This document shows positions 47,200 through 56,373 of a DNA stretch of 64,000 bases, in pieces (the first letter of the stretch is position 1; each line of letters starts with the position of its first letter). The DNA comes from Streptomyces sp. JJ38. Its GTDB lineage: Bacteria; Actinomycetota; Actinomycetes; Streptomycetales; Streptomycetaceae. Made by a program: the position numbers and the translations under genes. The DNA lies in assembly GCF_019303475.1 (NCBI RefSeq), contig NZ_JABLSI010000021.1:10047-74046 (forward strand), in the 5' to 3' direction. The notes beneath the pieces were generated by a model that was not told where the DNA came from, did no database searches, and saw only the letters and a list, made by a program, of their open reading frames with translations.

Positions 47200-48424
47200 G
47201 CGCGGGCGGCCCCGCTCCGCCGCGCCCGCGCCCGCCCGCGGGGCCCGGACCACCGACACCGGCCCCGGCGTCGCGGAGGTACGGAGCCCGGCCGGGGCAC
47301 GGGGACCCGCGGGGGCACCGACGTCCGCCGGACAGGAGCCCGCGGAGCCCGCCGCGCCCGTCGCCGAGGAGGCGCCCGTCCGAGGCGAGGGCCGCGCGGC
47401 ACGGCGCAAGGCCGCCCGACGGCTGCGGCGCCGCCGTCGGCTGTCGGCCACCAAGGAGATCCCCATCCTGCTCGGTGTGGCGGTGCTCATCGCGCTCCTG
47501 TTGAAGACGTTCCTCGTGCAGGCCTTCGTCATCCCCTCCGGCTCCATGGAGCAGACGATCCGCATCGACGACCGGGTGCTGGTGGACAAGCTGACGCCGT
47601 GGTTCGGATCGGAGCCCGAGCGGGGCGACGTCGTCGTCTTCGAGGACCCGGGCGGCTGGCTGGAGGACCAGCAGCAGCCCGAACCCCAGGACGACCCCGT
47701 CGGCATCGCGCAGGCCAAGTCGTTCCTGACCTTCATCGGCCTGCTGCCCTCCGACGACGAGCAGGACCTCATCAAGCGCGTCATCGCGGTGGGCGGCGAC
47801 CGGGTGGTCTGTTGCGACGAGGACGGCCGCGTCACCGTCAACGGGACGCCGCTCAACGAGCCCTACCTCCACCCCGGCAACCGGCCCTCCGAGATTCCCT
47901 TCGACGTCACCGTGCCCGAGGACCGGCTCTTCGTCATGGGCGATCACCGGAGCAACTCCGCCGACTCCCGCTTCCACCTGGAGGACCCGGGTGAGGGCAC
48001 CATTCCCACCGATCTCGTCGTCGGCCGGGCCGTCGTGATCGCCTGGCCGCTCTCGCACTGGACCGGTCTCGGAGAGCCGGAGACGTACGCTTCGGTGCCG
48101 GACCCCTCCGGCCGGGCGCCCACGGCGTCGGCCGGGCCACGGGACGGGAAAGCACAGGAATTCACGCCCATCCCGATGCCTGGGGAACTCGCGCTCGTTA
48201 TCGGAGTGGCGGGCCTGCGCCGTTGGACGGGTGGGCGGTGGCACAGCGTAAGGAGAGAACGTGGGGAACGTGGCGGTCGGCCCCCGGGCCGGGTCCGGTG
48301 GAGACGATCCGGAGGACCGGCCCGAGGAGGAGCGCGACGGACGTCCCGGGGCGGGCGGCTCGTCGGCCGACGACACGGCCGGTGCTCCCGGCGCGTCCGA
48401 TGGCTCCGGCGCCGTGGGCGGTGA
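47192..48424 (+). CDS. sipX: Type I signal peptidase SipX
   Basis: A 410-residue signal peptidase. It has an Ala/Arg/Pro-rich cytoplasmic N-terminus to about 87, a membrane segment (about 90-112), Ser118 in PSGSMEQT, Lys195 in DLIKRVIAVGGD and a second C-terminal hydrophobic segment (GELALVIGVAGL). The last 60 residues are almost all Arg/Gly, arising because the frame continues 164 nt into sipY before stopping. The start at 47192 overlaps sipW. The basic tail may not be functional. Confidence 0.85.
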   Translation: MGKRGRPRSAAPAPARGARTTDTGPGVAEVRSPAGARGPAGAPTSAGQEPAEPAAPVAEEAPVRGEGRAARRKAARRLRRRRRLSATKEIPILLGVAVLIALLLKTFLVQAFVIPSGSMEQTIRIDDRVLVDKLTPWFGSEPERGDVVVFEDPGGWLEDQQQPEPQDDPVGIAQAKSFLTFIGLLPSDDEQDLIKRVIAVGGDRVVCCDEDGRVTVNGTPLNEPYLHPGNRPSEIPFDVTVPEDRLFVMGDHRSNSADSRFHLEDPGEGTIPTDLVVGRAVVIAWPLSHWTGLGEPETYASVPDPSGRAPTASAGPRDGKAQEFTPIPMPGELALVIGVAGLRRWTGGRWHSVRRERGERGGRPPGRVRWRRSGGPARGGARRTSRGGRLVGRRHGRCSRRVRWLRRRGR

Positions 48425-49229
48425 AGGCCCGCGGGGGCCGGAGGACGGCGCCCCGGGCACCGGGGAGAGCGGCGGGAAGGGGCGCCGCGGCGGCAAGCAG
48501 CACCGCTCCTTCTGGAAGGAGCTGCCCCTCCTGGTGGGCATCGCGCTCGTCCTCGCGCTGGTGATCAAGTCCTTCCTGCTCCAGGCTTTCTCCATCCCCT
48601 CGGACTCCATGCAGAACACGCTGCAGCGCGGCGACCGGGTGCTGGTGGACAAGCTGACGCCGTGGTTCGGCTCGGAGCCGGAACGCGGCGAGGTCGTCGT
48701 CTTCGAGGACCCGGGCGGCTGGCTCGACACGCCGCCGCCCGAGCCGAACCCCGTGCAGCAGGTGCTGAGCTTCATCGGCCTGATGCCCTCGGCCGACCAG
48801 CAGAACCTGATCAAGCGCGTCGTCGCGGTCGAGGGCGACCGGGTGGAGTGCCGCAGGGGCGGCCAGGTCATGGTCAACGGCGAGCCGCTGGACGAGTCCG
48901 CCTACCTCTATCCCGGCAACACACCCTGCGGCGACCGTCCGTTCGGCCCGCTGACGGTGCCCGAGGACCACGTCTGGGTGCTCGGGGACCACCGGCAGGA
49001 GTCGCAGGACTCCCGGTACCACATGGAGGACCCGGGGAGCGGCGGTGCCGTGCCCGAGGACAAGGTCGTCGGCAGGGCCGTCGTGATCGCCTGGCCGGTC
49101 GGCCGCTGGGACTTCCTGTCCGTGCCCGACTCCTACGACCAGCTCTCCGCGGCGGCTCCGGCCGCCCTCGCCGTCGCCGGGACCCTGCCCGTGGCGCTCT
49201 GGCTCCGACGCCGCCGCCCCGCGGCCTGA
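48261..49229 (+). CDS. sipY: Type I signal peptidase SipY
   Basis: A 322-residue peptidase, the one most similar to SipX in the core. A Gly/Asp-rich N-terminus to about 80, membrane segment (about 88-109), Ser116 in PSDSMQNT, Lys185 in NLIKRVVAVEGD, and a second membrane segment near the C-terminus (APAALAVAGTLPVALWL). GTG at 48261 follows a strong AAGGAGA that sits inside the end of sipX, so translation is coupled. In S. lividans SipY is the main peptidase. Confidence 0.9.
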   Translation: MGNVAVGPRAGSGGDDPEDRPEEERDGRPGAGGSSADDTAGAPGASDGSGAVGGEGPRGPEDGAPGTGESGGKGRRGGKQHRSFWKELPLLVGIALVLALVIKSFLLQAFSIPSDSMQNTLQRGDRVLVDKLTPWFGSEPERGEVVVFEDPGGWLDTPPPEPNPVQQVLSFIGLMPSADQQNLIKRVVAVEGDRVECRRGGQVMVNGEPLDESAYLYPGNTPCGDRPFGPLTVPEDHVWVLGDHRQESQDSRYHMEDPGSGGAVPEDKVVGRAVVIAWPVGRWDFLSVPDSYDQLSAAAPAALAVAGTLPVALWLRRRRPAA

Positions 49230-49243
49230 CCGTCCTTTCCCGG

Positions 49244-49275
49244 GGACACCGGCCGCCCGGGCCCGGCCGGTGTCC
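49244..49275 (+). terminator. Hairpin between sipY and sipZ
   Basis: A 12-bp stem (GGACACCGGCCG at 49244-49255 and CGGCCGGTGTCC at 49264-49275) with an 8-nt loop. It could terminate the sipWXY transcript before sipZ. Confidence 0.55.
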
Positions 49276-49328
49276 GCCTACCGCGGGTAAGGTGCGGCCA
49301 GCACATCCGCACCGGAGGTGAGCCCCGC

Positions 49329-50072
49329 ATGACCACGGCAGCCACGCCGTCCCGAGCGCCCGGCCGGCGCCGCCGCAGCACCGCCGCCACCCTGGCCAAT
49401 GTCGCCATGGGCCTCGGCGCCGTCCTCTTCCTCGGCGCCTTCGTCTGGGCCGCCCTCCTCTACCGCCCCTACGTGGTGCCGACGGATTCGATGGCGCCGA
49501 CGATCAGCGCGGGGGAGCGGGTGCTCGCCGAGCGCGTCGAGGGTACGGATGTGCGCCGCGGGGACGTCGTCGTCTTCCAGGACACGACGTGGGGCGACCT
49601 CCCGATGATCAAGCGGGTGATCGGCGTCGGGGGCGACACCGTGGTCTGCTGCGACGCCGAGGGCCGTCTGACGATCAACGGCGAACCCGTCCCCGAGCCC
49701 TACCTCGACACCCCCGGCCGGGCCTCCGCCACCGAGTTCTCCGCCACGGTGCCGGAGGGCCGGCTGTTCCTGCTGGGCGACCACCGGCGGGACTCCGTGG
49801 ACTCGCGCAGCCGGCTCGCCGGAGGCGCCGCGGCCGACGGCGCGGTGCCGCGGGACGCCGTCGTGGCGCGCGTCGACGTCACCGCCTGGCCGCTGGGGGA
49901 GGCCGGGGTGGTGGAGCGCCCCGAAGGCTTCGCGGCCCTGCCCGGCGGGATCTCCGCGCCGGGCCCGCTGCCCACGCTCTTCTGGGCGGGCGTGACGGGT
50001 GCCGTGCTGATCCTGGGCGGAGCCGCGCAGGGGCCGATCGCGCGGCGGGCCGGACGGCGCGGCCGGCGCTGA
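49329..50072 (+). CDS. sipZ: Type I signal peptidase SipZ
   Basis: A 247-residue peptidase with a short basic N-terminus, membrane segment (about 22-44), Ser54 in PTDSMAPT, Lys95 in PMIKRVIGVGGD, and a C-terminal membrane segment (PTLFWAGVTGAVLILGGAA). Start ATG 49329 follows GGAGGTGAGCC. Confidence 0.9.
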   Translation: MTTAATPSRAPGRRRRSTAATLANVAMGLGAVLFLGAFVWAALLYRPYVVPTDSMAPTISAGERVLAERVEGTDVRRGDVVVFQDTTWGDLPMIKRVIGVGGDTVVCCDAEGRLTINGEPVPEPYLDTPGRASATEFSATVPEGRLFLLGDHRRDSVDSRSRLAGGAAADGAVPRDAVVARVDVTAWPLGEAGVVERPEGFAALPGGISAPGPLPTLFWAGVTGAVLILGGAAQGPIARRAGRRGRR

Positions 50073-50110
50073 CGCACAATGGGGGGACGCAGGCTGAAGG
50101 GGAACATGCC

Positions 50111-50434
50111 ATGAGCGCCGAGGACCTCGAGAAGTACGAGACCGAGATGGAGCTGAAGCTCTACCGGGAGTACCGGGACGTCGTCGGCCTGTTCAAGTAC
50201 GTCATCGAGACCGAACGCCGCTTCTACCTCACGAACGACTACGAGATGCAGGTGCACTCGGTCCAGGGGGAGGTGTTCTTCGAGGTCTCCATGGCCGACG
50301 CCTGGGTGTGGGACATGTACCGTCCCGCCCGCTTCGTCAAGCAGGTCCGGGTGCTGACCTTCAAGGACGTGAACATCGAGGAGCTCAACAAGAGCGACCT
50401 CAACCTTCCGGAGGACTCCGGCTTCAGCGGCTGA
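50111..50434 (+). CDS. DUF2469 family protein
   Basis: A 107-residue acidic protein (MSAEDLEKYETEMELKLYREYRDVVGLFKYVIETERRFYL) found very widely in actinobacteria at this position. The function is unknown; strong conservation and the placement between sipZ and yraN suggest a housekeeping role. Start follows GAAGGGGAAC. Confidence 0.92.
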   Translation: MSAEDLEKYETEMELKLYREYRDVVGLFKYVIETERRFYLTNDYEMQVHSVQGEVFFEVSMADAWVWDMYRPARFVKQVRVLTFKDVNIEELNKSDLNLPEDSGFSG

Positions 50435-50477
50435 CGTCGCCCCGAACCCGCCCCGATCACTCGACCGGGTGATCGAG

Positions 50478-50504
50478 TTGTCCACAGCCGGCCGGTTGTC
50501 CACA
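50478..50504 (+). promoter_or_regulatory. Two DnaA boxes upstream of yraN
   Basis: TTGTCCACA occurs at 50478-50486 and 50496-50504 in the same orientation, 18 bp apart. TTGTCCACA is the preferred DnaA box of Streptomyces. The two boxes lie 65-90 nt before the yraN start, so DnaA could act as a transcription regulator here. Confidence 0.7.
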
Positions 50505-50568
50505 GAGACAGGGGAAGATCCCCGCGGCTCCCGCGCCCCCGCCACAGTCGGCGCTGGAGGTGGGCGAC

Positions 50569-50943
50569 ATGAACCGACAGGGAGCCCTGGGCCGGTACGG
50601 CGAGGATGTGGCGGCCCGCAGGCTGCGGGAAGCGGGCATGGCCGTCCTGGAGCGCAACTGGCGCTCGGCGGACGGCGAGATCGACATCGTGGCGCGGGAC
50701 GGGGACGCGCTGGTGATCTGCGAGGTCAAGACGCGAAGCGCGGGCTCGGGCCAGCATCCGATGGAGTCCGTCACGCCGCGCAAGGCCGCCCGGCTGCGGC
50801 GGCTCGCGTCGCGCTGGCTCGCCGAACGGTGGCTGGTCCGCTATGGCAGGCCACCCACCGGCGGAGTGCGGATCGACGTGATCGGCGTGCAGCTGCCCCG
50901 GCGCGGCGCCCCGGTCGTCCAGCACGTGCGAGGGGCGGCGTGA
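50569..50943 (+). CDS. yraN: UPF0102 (YraN) family endonuclease-like protein
   Basis: A 124-residue protein of the YraN family: [50 protein letters not shown], giving the D-x-n-ExK type nuclease motif (EIDIVA...EVKTR). Sequence resembles Holliday-junction resolvases, though activity is unproven. ATG 50569 follows GGAGG. The comM-like gene begins 1 nt after its stop. Confidence 0.9.
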   Translation: MNRQGALGRYGEDVAARRLREAGMAVLERNWRSADGEIDIVARDGDALVICEVKTRSAGSGQHPMESVTPRKAARLRRLASRWLAERWLVRYGRPPTGGVRIDVIGVQLPRRGAPVVQHVRGAA

Positions 50944-50944
50944 C

Positions 50945-52552
50945 ATGGCCTTCGCACGCACCTGCTCGGTGGCCCTCGTCGGAGTGGAGGGCGTGGTCGT
51001 CGAGGTCCAGGCGGACCTGGAGCCCGGCGTCGCCAACTTCACGCTGATCGGCCTGCCGGACAAGTCCCTGATGGAGAGCAAGGACCGGGTCAGGGCCGCC
51101 GTGGTGAACTCCGGTGTCGAGTGGCCGCAGCGCAAGCTCACCGTGGGGCTGAGCCCCGCCTCGGTGCCCAAGGGCGGCAGCGGCTTCGACCTCGCTGTGG
51201 CCAGCGCCGTTCTCGGCGCGGCCGAGCGGGTCGACCTGCGGCGGCTGGCCGACACGATGATGATCGGCGAGCTCGGGCTCGACGGCCGGGTGCGCCCCGT
51301 GCGCGGGGTCCTGCCCGCGGTGCTGGCCGCCGCCGACGCCGGGTACCGACAGGTCGTGGTGCCCGAGCAGGCGGCCGGCGAGGCCCGGCTCGTGCCCGAC
51401 GTGGCCGTCCTCGGCGTCCGCAGCCTGCGCCAGGTCATCGCGGTGCTGGCCGACGAGCCGGTCCCGGAGGAGGACGCGGCCGAGGACATCGGCCCCGAGC
51501 CGGTGCTCGGCGGCTCCGCTCTCGTCGGCACGGTCGCCGGCGGCAGCGGGCAGGCGGGAGCCCGGCCCGTGGACCTCGCGGAGGTCGCCGGGCAGCTCGC
51601 GGCGCGGCGGGCCCTGGAGATCGCCGCCGCCGGCCGGCACCACCTCTTCCTGAAGGGGCCTCCGGGCGCCGGCAAGACGATGCTGGCGGAGCGGCTTCCC
51701 GGCCTGCTGCCCCCGCTCAGCCGTGCGGAGTCGCTGGAGGCCACCGCGGTGCACTCCGTCGCCGGGGTGCTGCCGCCTGGGGAGCCGCTGATCTCCCGGC
51801 CGCCGTACTGCGCCCCGCACCACTCGGCGAGCATGGCCTCGCTCATCGGCGGCGGCACCGGTCTGCCCCGCCCCGGGGCCGTCACCCTGGCCCACCACGG
51901 CGTGCTCTTTCTGGACGAGGCCGCTGAGGCGAGCGCCCGCGTGCTGGACGCCCTGCGGCAGCCGCTGGAGTCGGGCGGCGTCGTCGTCGCGCGGGCCCAG
52001 GGCATGCTGCGGATGCCCGCCAGACTGCTGCTCGTCCTGGCGGCCAATCCCTGCCCCTGCGGGCGCCACGGCGCCACCGGAGAGCCCTGCGAGTGCCGCC
52101 CCTCCGCCATCCGCCGCTACCGTGCGCGGCTCTCCGGTCCCCTGCTCGACCGGGTGGATCTGCGGGTCACCGTCGAGCCGGTGGCCCGGGCCGAGCTCCT
52201 CGCGCCCGACGGCGGCGCCGAGGACACCGCGACCGTCGCCGAACGGGTGCTGGCCGCCCGGGAGCGCGCCGCCCAGCGCTACACGGGCACGCCGTGGCGG
52301 ACGAACAGCGAGGTGCCCGGCTACGAGCTGCGCACCCGCTGGCGGGTCGCCCCAGGCGCACTGAGCTCGGCCGAGGCCGATCTGGAACGCGGGCTGCTGA
52401 CGGCCCGCGGGCTGGACCGCGTCCTGCGCGTGGCCTGGACGGTGGCCGATCTGGCCGGGCACGACCGCCCACGGGCCGAGGACGTCGACTGCGCTCTCCA
52501 GCTCCGCACCGGCGTCAGCCGCGGCACCGCGCTCTTCGGGGCCGGGCGGTGA
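50945..52552 (+). CDS. ComM/YifB-type Mg-chelatase-like AAA+ ATPase
   Basis: A 535-residue protein. The N-terminal ChlI-like domain starts ARTCSVALVGVEGVVVEVQADLEPG and includes SPASVPKGGSGFDLAVA. The AAA+ domain has Walker A GPPGAGKTMLAERLP, Walker B GVLFLDEAAE and a cysteine cluster NPCPCGRHGATGEPCEC. In Haemophilus ComM is a branch-migration helicase in natural transformation. Stop overlaps dprA (GTGA). Confidence 0.92.
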   Translation: MAFARTCSVALVGVEGVVVEVQADLEPGVANFTLIGLPDKSLMESKDRVRAAVVNSGVEWPQRKLTVGLSPASVPKGGSGFDLAVASAVLGAAERVDLRRLADTMMIGELGLDGRVRPVRGVLPAVLAAADAGYRQVVVPEQAAGEARLVPDVAVLGVRSLRQVIAVLADEPVPEEDAAEDIGPEPVLGGSALVGTVAGGSGQAGARPVDLAEVAGQLAARRALEIAAAGRHHLFLKGPPGAGKTMLAERLPGLLPPLSRAESLEATAVHSVAGVLPPGEPLISRPPYCAPHHSASMASLIGGGTGLPRPGAVTLAHHGVLFLDEAAEASARVLDALRQPLESGGVVVARAQGMLRMPARLLLVLAANPCPCGRHGATGEPCECRPSAIRRYRARLSGPLLDRVDLRVTVEPVARAELLAPDGGAEDTATVAERVLAARERAAQRYTGTPWRTNSEVPGYELRTRWRVAPGALSSAEADLERGLLTARGLDRVLRVAWTVADLAGHDRPRAEDVDCALQLRTGVSRGTALFGAGR

Positions 52553-53730
52553 GCGGTGGCCGGGCGGCGGGCGGCGGGGCCGTGCCCGCGGGGCAGGGCG
52601 AAGTCGAGGAGGAGGACCGGCTGGCCCGGGTGGCGCTCAGCCGCATTCTGGAGCCGGGGGACGAGCTCGCGGGCGGCTGGGTCGCCCGGTACGGGCCGGT
52701 CGAGACGGCGCGGGCGCTCGCCGGAGAGCGCCCGCTGCCCGGGGCGGGTGCCCGCCGCTGGGCGGGCCTGCGGCTGCGGGCCGCCGCCGTGGACCCGGCC
52801 GCCGATCTGGCCAGCGCCACCGCGCTCGGCGGCCGGTTCCTGTGCCCCGGCGACGCCGAGTGGCCCGGCCAGCTCGATGACCTCGGGGCCGTCCGACCGC
52901 TGGGGCTGTGGGTGCGGGGCGCGTCCTCCCTGCGCTTCGCCGCGCTGCGGTCCGTCGCCGTGGTCGGCGCCCGGGCCTGCACCGAGTACGGCGCCCACGT
53001 CGCCTCCACGCTGGGCTGCGGCCTCGCCCGGCGCGGCTGGACGGTCGTCTCGGGTGCCGCCTACGGGGTGGACGGCGCCGCGCACCGGGGAGCGCTCGCC
53101 GTGGGCGGCGCCACCGTGGGCGTGCTGGCCTGCGGGGTGGACGTCGCCTACCCGCCGGGCAACCGGGAGCTGCTCGCCCGGCTCGGGGAGCAGGGCTGGC
53201 TGCTCGCCGAGCTCGCCCCCGGGGAACATCCCACCCGCCCTCGCTTCGTCCTGCGTAACCGCGTCATCGCCGCGCTCGCCCGGGGCACCGTCGTCGTGGA
53301 AGCGCAGCTCCGCAGCGGCTCGCTGGTCACCGCGCGGTGGGCGGAGCGGCTCGGGCGGCAGACGATGGGCGTGCCCGGCCCCGTCACCTCCGGGCTGTCG
53401 GCCGGAGTGCACCGGCTCCTGCGTACCGAGGGGCGGCTGGTGACCTGCGCCGACGAGGTCATCGAGCTGGTCGGGAGCATCGGGGAGCTGGCCCCCGAGC
53501 CGAGAAGCCCGCTGCTCCCGCGCGATCTGCTCCCCGCGGCCACGGCGCGCGTGCTCGAGGCCCTGCCCGCCAGGCATGCCGTCACGGTGCCGTGGCTGGC
53601 GCGCGCCGCGGCGACCGCGGCGGAGGAGACCCGGGCGCGGCTGACGGAGCTGCGCTCGCTCGGCTTCGTCGAGTGCTCACGAGACCGCTGGCAATTGACG
53701 CGCCCGGCCGGGCGACACCCCAACGGGTGA
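52549..53730 (+). CDS. dprA: DNA-processing protein DprA
   Basis: A 393-residue DprA. The Rossmann-like core has VAVVGARACTEYGAHVAST, VVSGAAYGVDGAAHRGAL, GVLACGVDVAYPPGN and RFVLRNRVIAALARGTVVVEA. The C-terminal region carries a DprA winged helix (VPWLARAAATAAEETRARLTELRSLGFVE). In transformable bacteria it loads RecA on incoming ssDNA; Streptomyces are not known to be naturally competent, so a role in recombination is likelier. Confidence 0.93.
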   Translation: MSGGRAAGGGAVPAGQGEVEEEDRLARVALSRILEPGDELAGGWVARYGPVETARALAGERPLPGAGARRWAGLRLRAAAVDPAADLASATALGGRFLCPGDAEWPGQLDDLGAVRPLGLWVRGASSLRFAALRSVAVVGARACTEYGAHVASTLGCGLARRGWTVVSGAAYGVDGAAHRGALAVGGATVGVLACGVDVAYPPGNRELLARLGEQGWLLAELAPGEHPTRPRFVLRNRVIAALARGTVVVEAQLRSGSLVTARWAERLGRQTMGVPGPVTSGLSAGVHRLLRTEGRLVTCADEVIELVGSIGELAPEPRSPLLPRDLLPAATARVLEALPARHAVTVPWLARAAATAAEETRARLTELRSLGFVECSRDRWQLTRPAGRHPNG

Positions 53731-54034
53731 CGAAACGGTCCTTGACCTGGAACAACCGCGTGGAAGGGTGAGCATATGAGCCCGGAACGGCAGATACCGG
53801 TGGCCCGTGCGCGGCGCCACGGGGGCGCCTTGTCCCACCAGGGTGCGGGCCGAAGAACGTATCTGCGCATCCCGCATCGCACCCTCATCGCCCGGCGCGA
53901 CGTGTTGATCACGCTACGCTCACGAGGTTCTCCGTCTCCGTCGCGAGAGCCACGGCCCGGGTCGCCACGGCGACCGCTGTCCGTCCACGAGTTCCCCGTC
54001 CGCACCGACCCCGCAGAACGGCTCCAGGTAACGC
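53731..54034. other. Upstream region of whiG
   Basis: No gene is supported. A TTGATC hexamer sits at 53905-53910 within TGTTGATCACGCTACG; no clean -10 follows. The remaining bases are non-coding. Confidence 0.4.
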
Positions 54035-54877
54035 ATGCCCCACCACATGTCCGCGTCACCCCGGCCGGCCCCGGCGCCGCCGGCCGCGACCGGTACGGAG
54101 GCGCCACCCGTCGCCCCCAGCTCGCTGGAGCAGTTGTGGCGGGCGTACAAGGACACGGGCGACGAACGGCTGCGGGAGCAGCTCATCCTGCACTACTCGC
54201 CACTGGTGAAATACGTCGCCGGGCGCGTCAGCGTGGGGCTGCCGGCCAATGTGGAGCAGGCCGACTTCGTCTCGTCCGGCGTCTTCGGGCTCATCGACGC
54301 GATTGAGAAGTTCGAACCGCAGCGGTCCATCAAGTTCGAGACGTACGCCATCACGCGCATCCGCGGGGCGATGATCGACGAGCTGCGCGCGCTCGACTGG
54401 ATTCCCCGGTCAGTGCGCCAGAAGGCCCGCGCCGTCGAGCGCTCGTACGCCTCGCTGGAGGCCAAGCTGCGGCGGACGCCCAGCGAGACCGAGGTCGCGG
54501 CGGAGATGGGCATCCCCGTCGAGGACCTCCACGCCGTCTTCAGCCAGCTCTCGCTGGCCAACGTCGTCGCGCTGGAGGAGCTGCTCCACGCCGGCGGCGA
54601 GAGCGGCGACCGGCTCAGCCTCATGGACACCCTGGAGGACACGGCGGCCGACGACCCGGTCGAGGTCGCGGAGGACCGGGAGCTGCGCCGCCTGCTGGCC
54701 CGGGCGGTGAACACGCTGCCGGAGCGGGAGAAGACGGTGGTCACGCTCTACTACTACGAGGGGCTGACGCTCGCCGAGATCGGCGAGGTGCTGGGCGTGA
54801 CCGAGAGCCGGGTGAGCCAGATCCACACCAAGTCCGTGCTCCAACTCCGGGCCAAGCTCGCGGAGGTGGGCCGCTGA
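54035..54877 (+). CDS. whiG: Sporulation sigma factor WhiG
   Basis: A 280-residue sigma-28/FliA-like factor that commits aerial hyphae to sporulation. Region 2 has [28 protein letters not shown] and [39 protein letters not shown]; region 3 [19 protein letters not shown]; region 4 [38 protein letters not shown]. The first 28 residues are Pro/Ala-rich. Start ATG 54035 follows CCAGG. In S. coelicolor WhiG is held by RsiG with c-di-GMP. Confidence 0.96.
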   Translation: MPHHMSASPRPAPAPPAATGTEAPPVAPSSLEQLWRAYKDTGDERLREQLILHYSPLVKYVAGRVSVGLPANVEQADFVSSGVFGLIDAIEKFEPQRSIKFETYAITRIRGAMIDELRALDWIPRSVRQKARAVERSYASLEAKLRRTPSETEVAAEMGIPVEDLHAVFSQLSLANVVALEELLHAGGESGDRLSLMDTLEDTAADDPVEVAEDRELRRLLARAVNTLPEREKTVVTLYYYEGLTLAEIGEVLGVTESRVSQIHTKSVLQLRAKLAEVGR

Positions 54878-54941
54878 ATCGTCTTTCCGGACGTGTGCGC
54901 CCCTCCTGACCGGCCGGTCGGGAAGTCGTAGGGTGGAACAC

Positions 54942-55526
54942 GTGCCCAGGATCCGAGCGGCCACAGTGGCCGAGCATCGCACCATGCAACGCCACGCCCT
55001 GCTGGAGGCGGCCCGCACGCTGCTGTCCGAGGGAGGCACCGAGGCGCTGACCTTCCCCGCCCTGGCCGAGCACACGGGGCTGGCCCGCTCGTCCGTCTAC
55101 GAGTACTTCCGCTCCCGCGCGGCCGTCGTCGAGGAGCTGTGCGCGGTCGACTTCCCGGTGTGGGCCGCCGAGGTCGAGGCGGCGATGGCCGCCGCGAGCA
55201 CTCCGGAGGGGCAGATCGAGGCCTATGTCCGGCGGCAGCTCGCCCTCGTCGGAGACCGGCGGCACCGGGCGGTCGTGGCGATCTCCGCCGGTGAGCTGGA
55301 CCAGGGCGCTCGCGAGCGTATCCGCGCGGCCCACGGCGGGCTCGTCGCGATGACGGTCGAGGCACTCGAAGCGCTCGGTCACGAGCAGCCCCGGCTCGCG
55401 GCGGTCCTGCTCCAGGGCGTGGTCGACGGTGCCGTCCGCCGAATCGAGCTGGCCGTGGAGGACCCGGCAGCCGTGACGGAGGCCGCCGTCACCATGGCCC
55501 TGCACGGGGTGGCGGGCGGCTCCTGA
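54942..55526 (+). CDS. TetR-family transcriptional regulator
   Basis: A 194-residue regulator with N-terminal helix-turn-helix (RHALLEAARTLLSEGGTEALTFPALAEHTGLARSSVYEYFRSRAAVVEELC) and an all-helical ligand domain. Target unknown; it lies directly after whiG in Streptomyces as I remember. GTG 54942 is chosen because TAGGGT at 54929-54934 is a -10 for a leaderless transcript; GTG 54933 overlaps that hexamer. The 3' end overlaps the convergent M23 gene by 38 nt. Confidence 0.88.
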   Translation: MPRIRAATVAEHRTMQRHALLEAARTLLSEGGTEALTFPALAEHTGLARSSVYEYFRSRAAVVEELCAVDFPVWAAEVEAAMAAASTPEGQIEAYVRRQLALVGDRRHRAVVAISAGELDQGARERIRAAHGGLVAMTVEALEALGHEQPRLAAVLLQGVVDGAVRRIELAVEDPAAVTEAAVTMALHGVAGGS

Positions 55527-56373
55527 CCCGCTGCGCCTGCGCGGCCTGCCGCCGCAGGGCGCGACGGGCCAGGACGGCGGCGCCGGCCAACCCGGCGGCC
55601 ACGCCCAGCGGGGCCGTCGAACCGGGCGGCACACGGACACCGGCCGGCAGCCAGCCGGGCGCGCCCGGGCGCCCCGGCCCCGTGCCCCGGTCCGCCCCAC
55701 GCCCCTCCGGGGGTGAGCCGTGCCCCGGCAGCGGCACACCGAAGACCGGCAGCAGCACCGAGGGCCCGCGCAGCGCCGCGAGTGGGTCCAGATAGGTGTC
55801 GCCCCGGCGCAGACCCCAGTGCAGACAGGCCCGCGGCGCACAGTGCGAGGGCCCGTCCGCCAGGGCGCCGAGGGTGGCCCCGGCCGCCACCCGCTCACCC
55901 GTGGTGACGGAGGCCCGCAGCGGCTCGTAGGTCGCGCGCAGCGCCGCCCCACCCGGCCCCGTCAGCTCGACGGAGACCACGCCCCGCCCCGCCACCCGGC
56001 CGGCGAAGACGACGCGCCCGCCCCAGGCCGCGCGCACGGACTGCCCCGCCCGGCCCGCCAGATCGACCCCGCGATGCCCCGGGCGCCAGGGCGCGGACGG
56101 AAGGTCGACGTCCCGCACGACCTCGGTGGGCGACAACGGCCACGTGGGCCGCTCGCCACCGGGAGCCGGAGAGGCGGGGAAGGGCGGGGTCGCGGACGCC
56201 GCCGCCGTCCGGCCGCCGAGGAGCGCGCCGGGCGGCAGGATGAACGGGACGAGGGCCAGGACGAGAGCGAGCACGCCCGAGAGGACGCCCGGCAGGCTGG
56301 TCGGCCGCGCGCCCGACCGGGTGACCGGAGGGACGTACGGTGGCCGCCTGGACACACATGGTGACTGCCTCAT
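55489..56373 (-). CDS. Secreted M23-type (LytM) protein, degenerate active site
   Basis: A 294-residue protein with a basic N-terminus and hydrophobic segment ([25 protein letters not shown], about 28-52), Pro-rich linker, LytM domain (about 78-200) and a second hydrophobic stretch near the C-terminus ([18 protein letters not shown]). The first zinc motif is intact as H100-R-G-V-D104, but the second motif reads ACLHWG: the first His of HxH is replaced by Cys183, with His185 kept. Catalysis is therefore doubtful, or Cys acts as ligand. A role in cell-wall remodelling is inferred. Confidence 0.85.
   Translation of the reverse strand: MRQSPCVSRRPPYVPPVTRSGARPTSLPGVLSGVLALVLALVPFILPPGALLGGRTAAASATPPFPASPAPGGERPTWPLSPTEVVRDVDLPSAPWRPGHRGVDLAGRAGQSVRAAWGGRVVFAGRVAGRGVVSVELTGPGGAALRATYEPLRASVTTGERVAAGATLGALADGPSHCAPRACLHWGLRRGDTYLDPLAALRGPSVLLPVFGVPLPGHGSPPEGRGADRGTGPGRPGAPGWLPAGVRVPPGSTAPLGVAAGLAGAAVLARRALRRQAAQAQRVRSRPPPRAGPW

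Noticed and set aside
50478..50504. DnaA boxes as a replication origin
   Set aside because: Only two boxes, no dnaA/dnaN and no large box cluster; a regulatory role is likelier.
53776..54306. A 176-residue frame upstream of and into whiG
   Set aside because: Arg/Pro-rich, no family match, and overlaps whiG in another frame.
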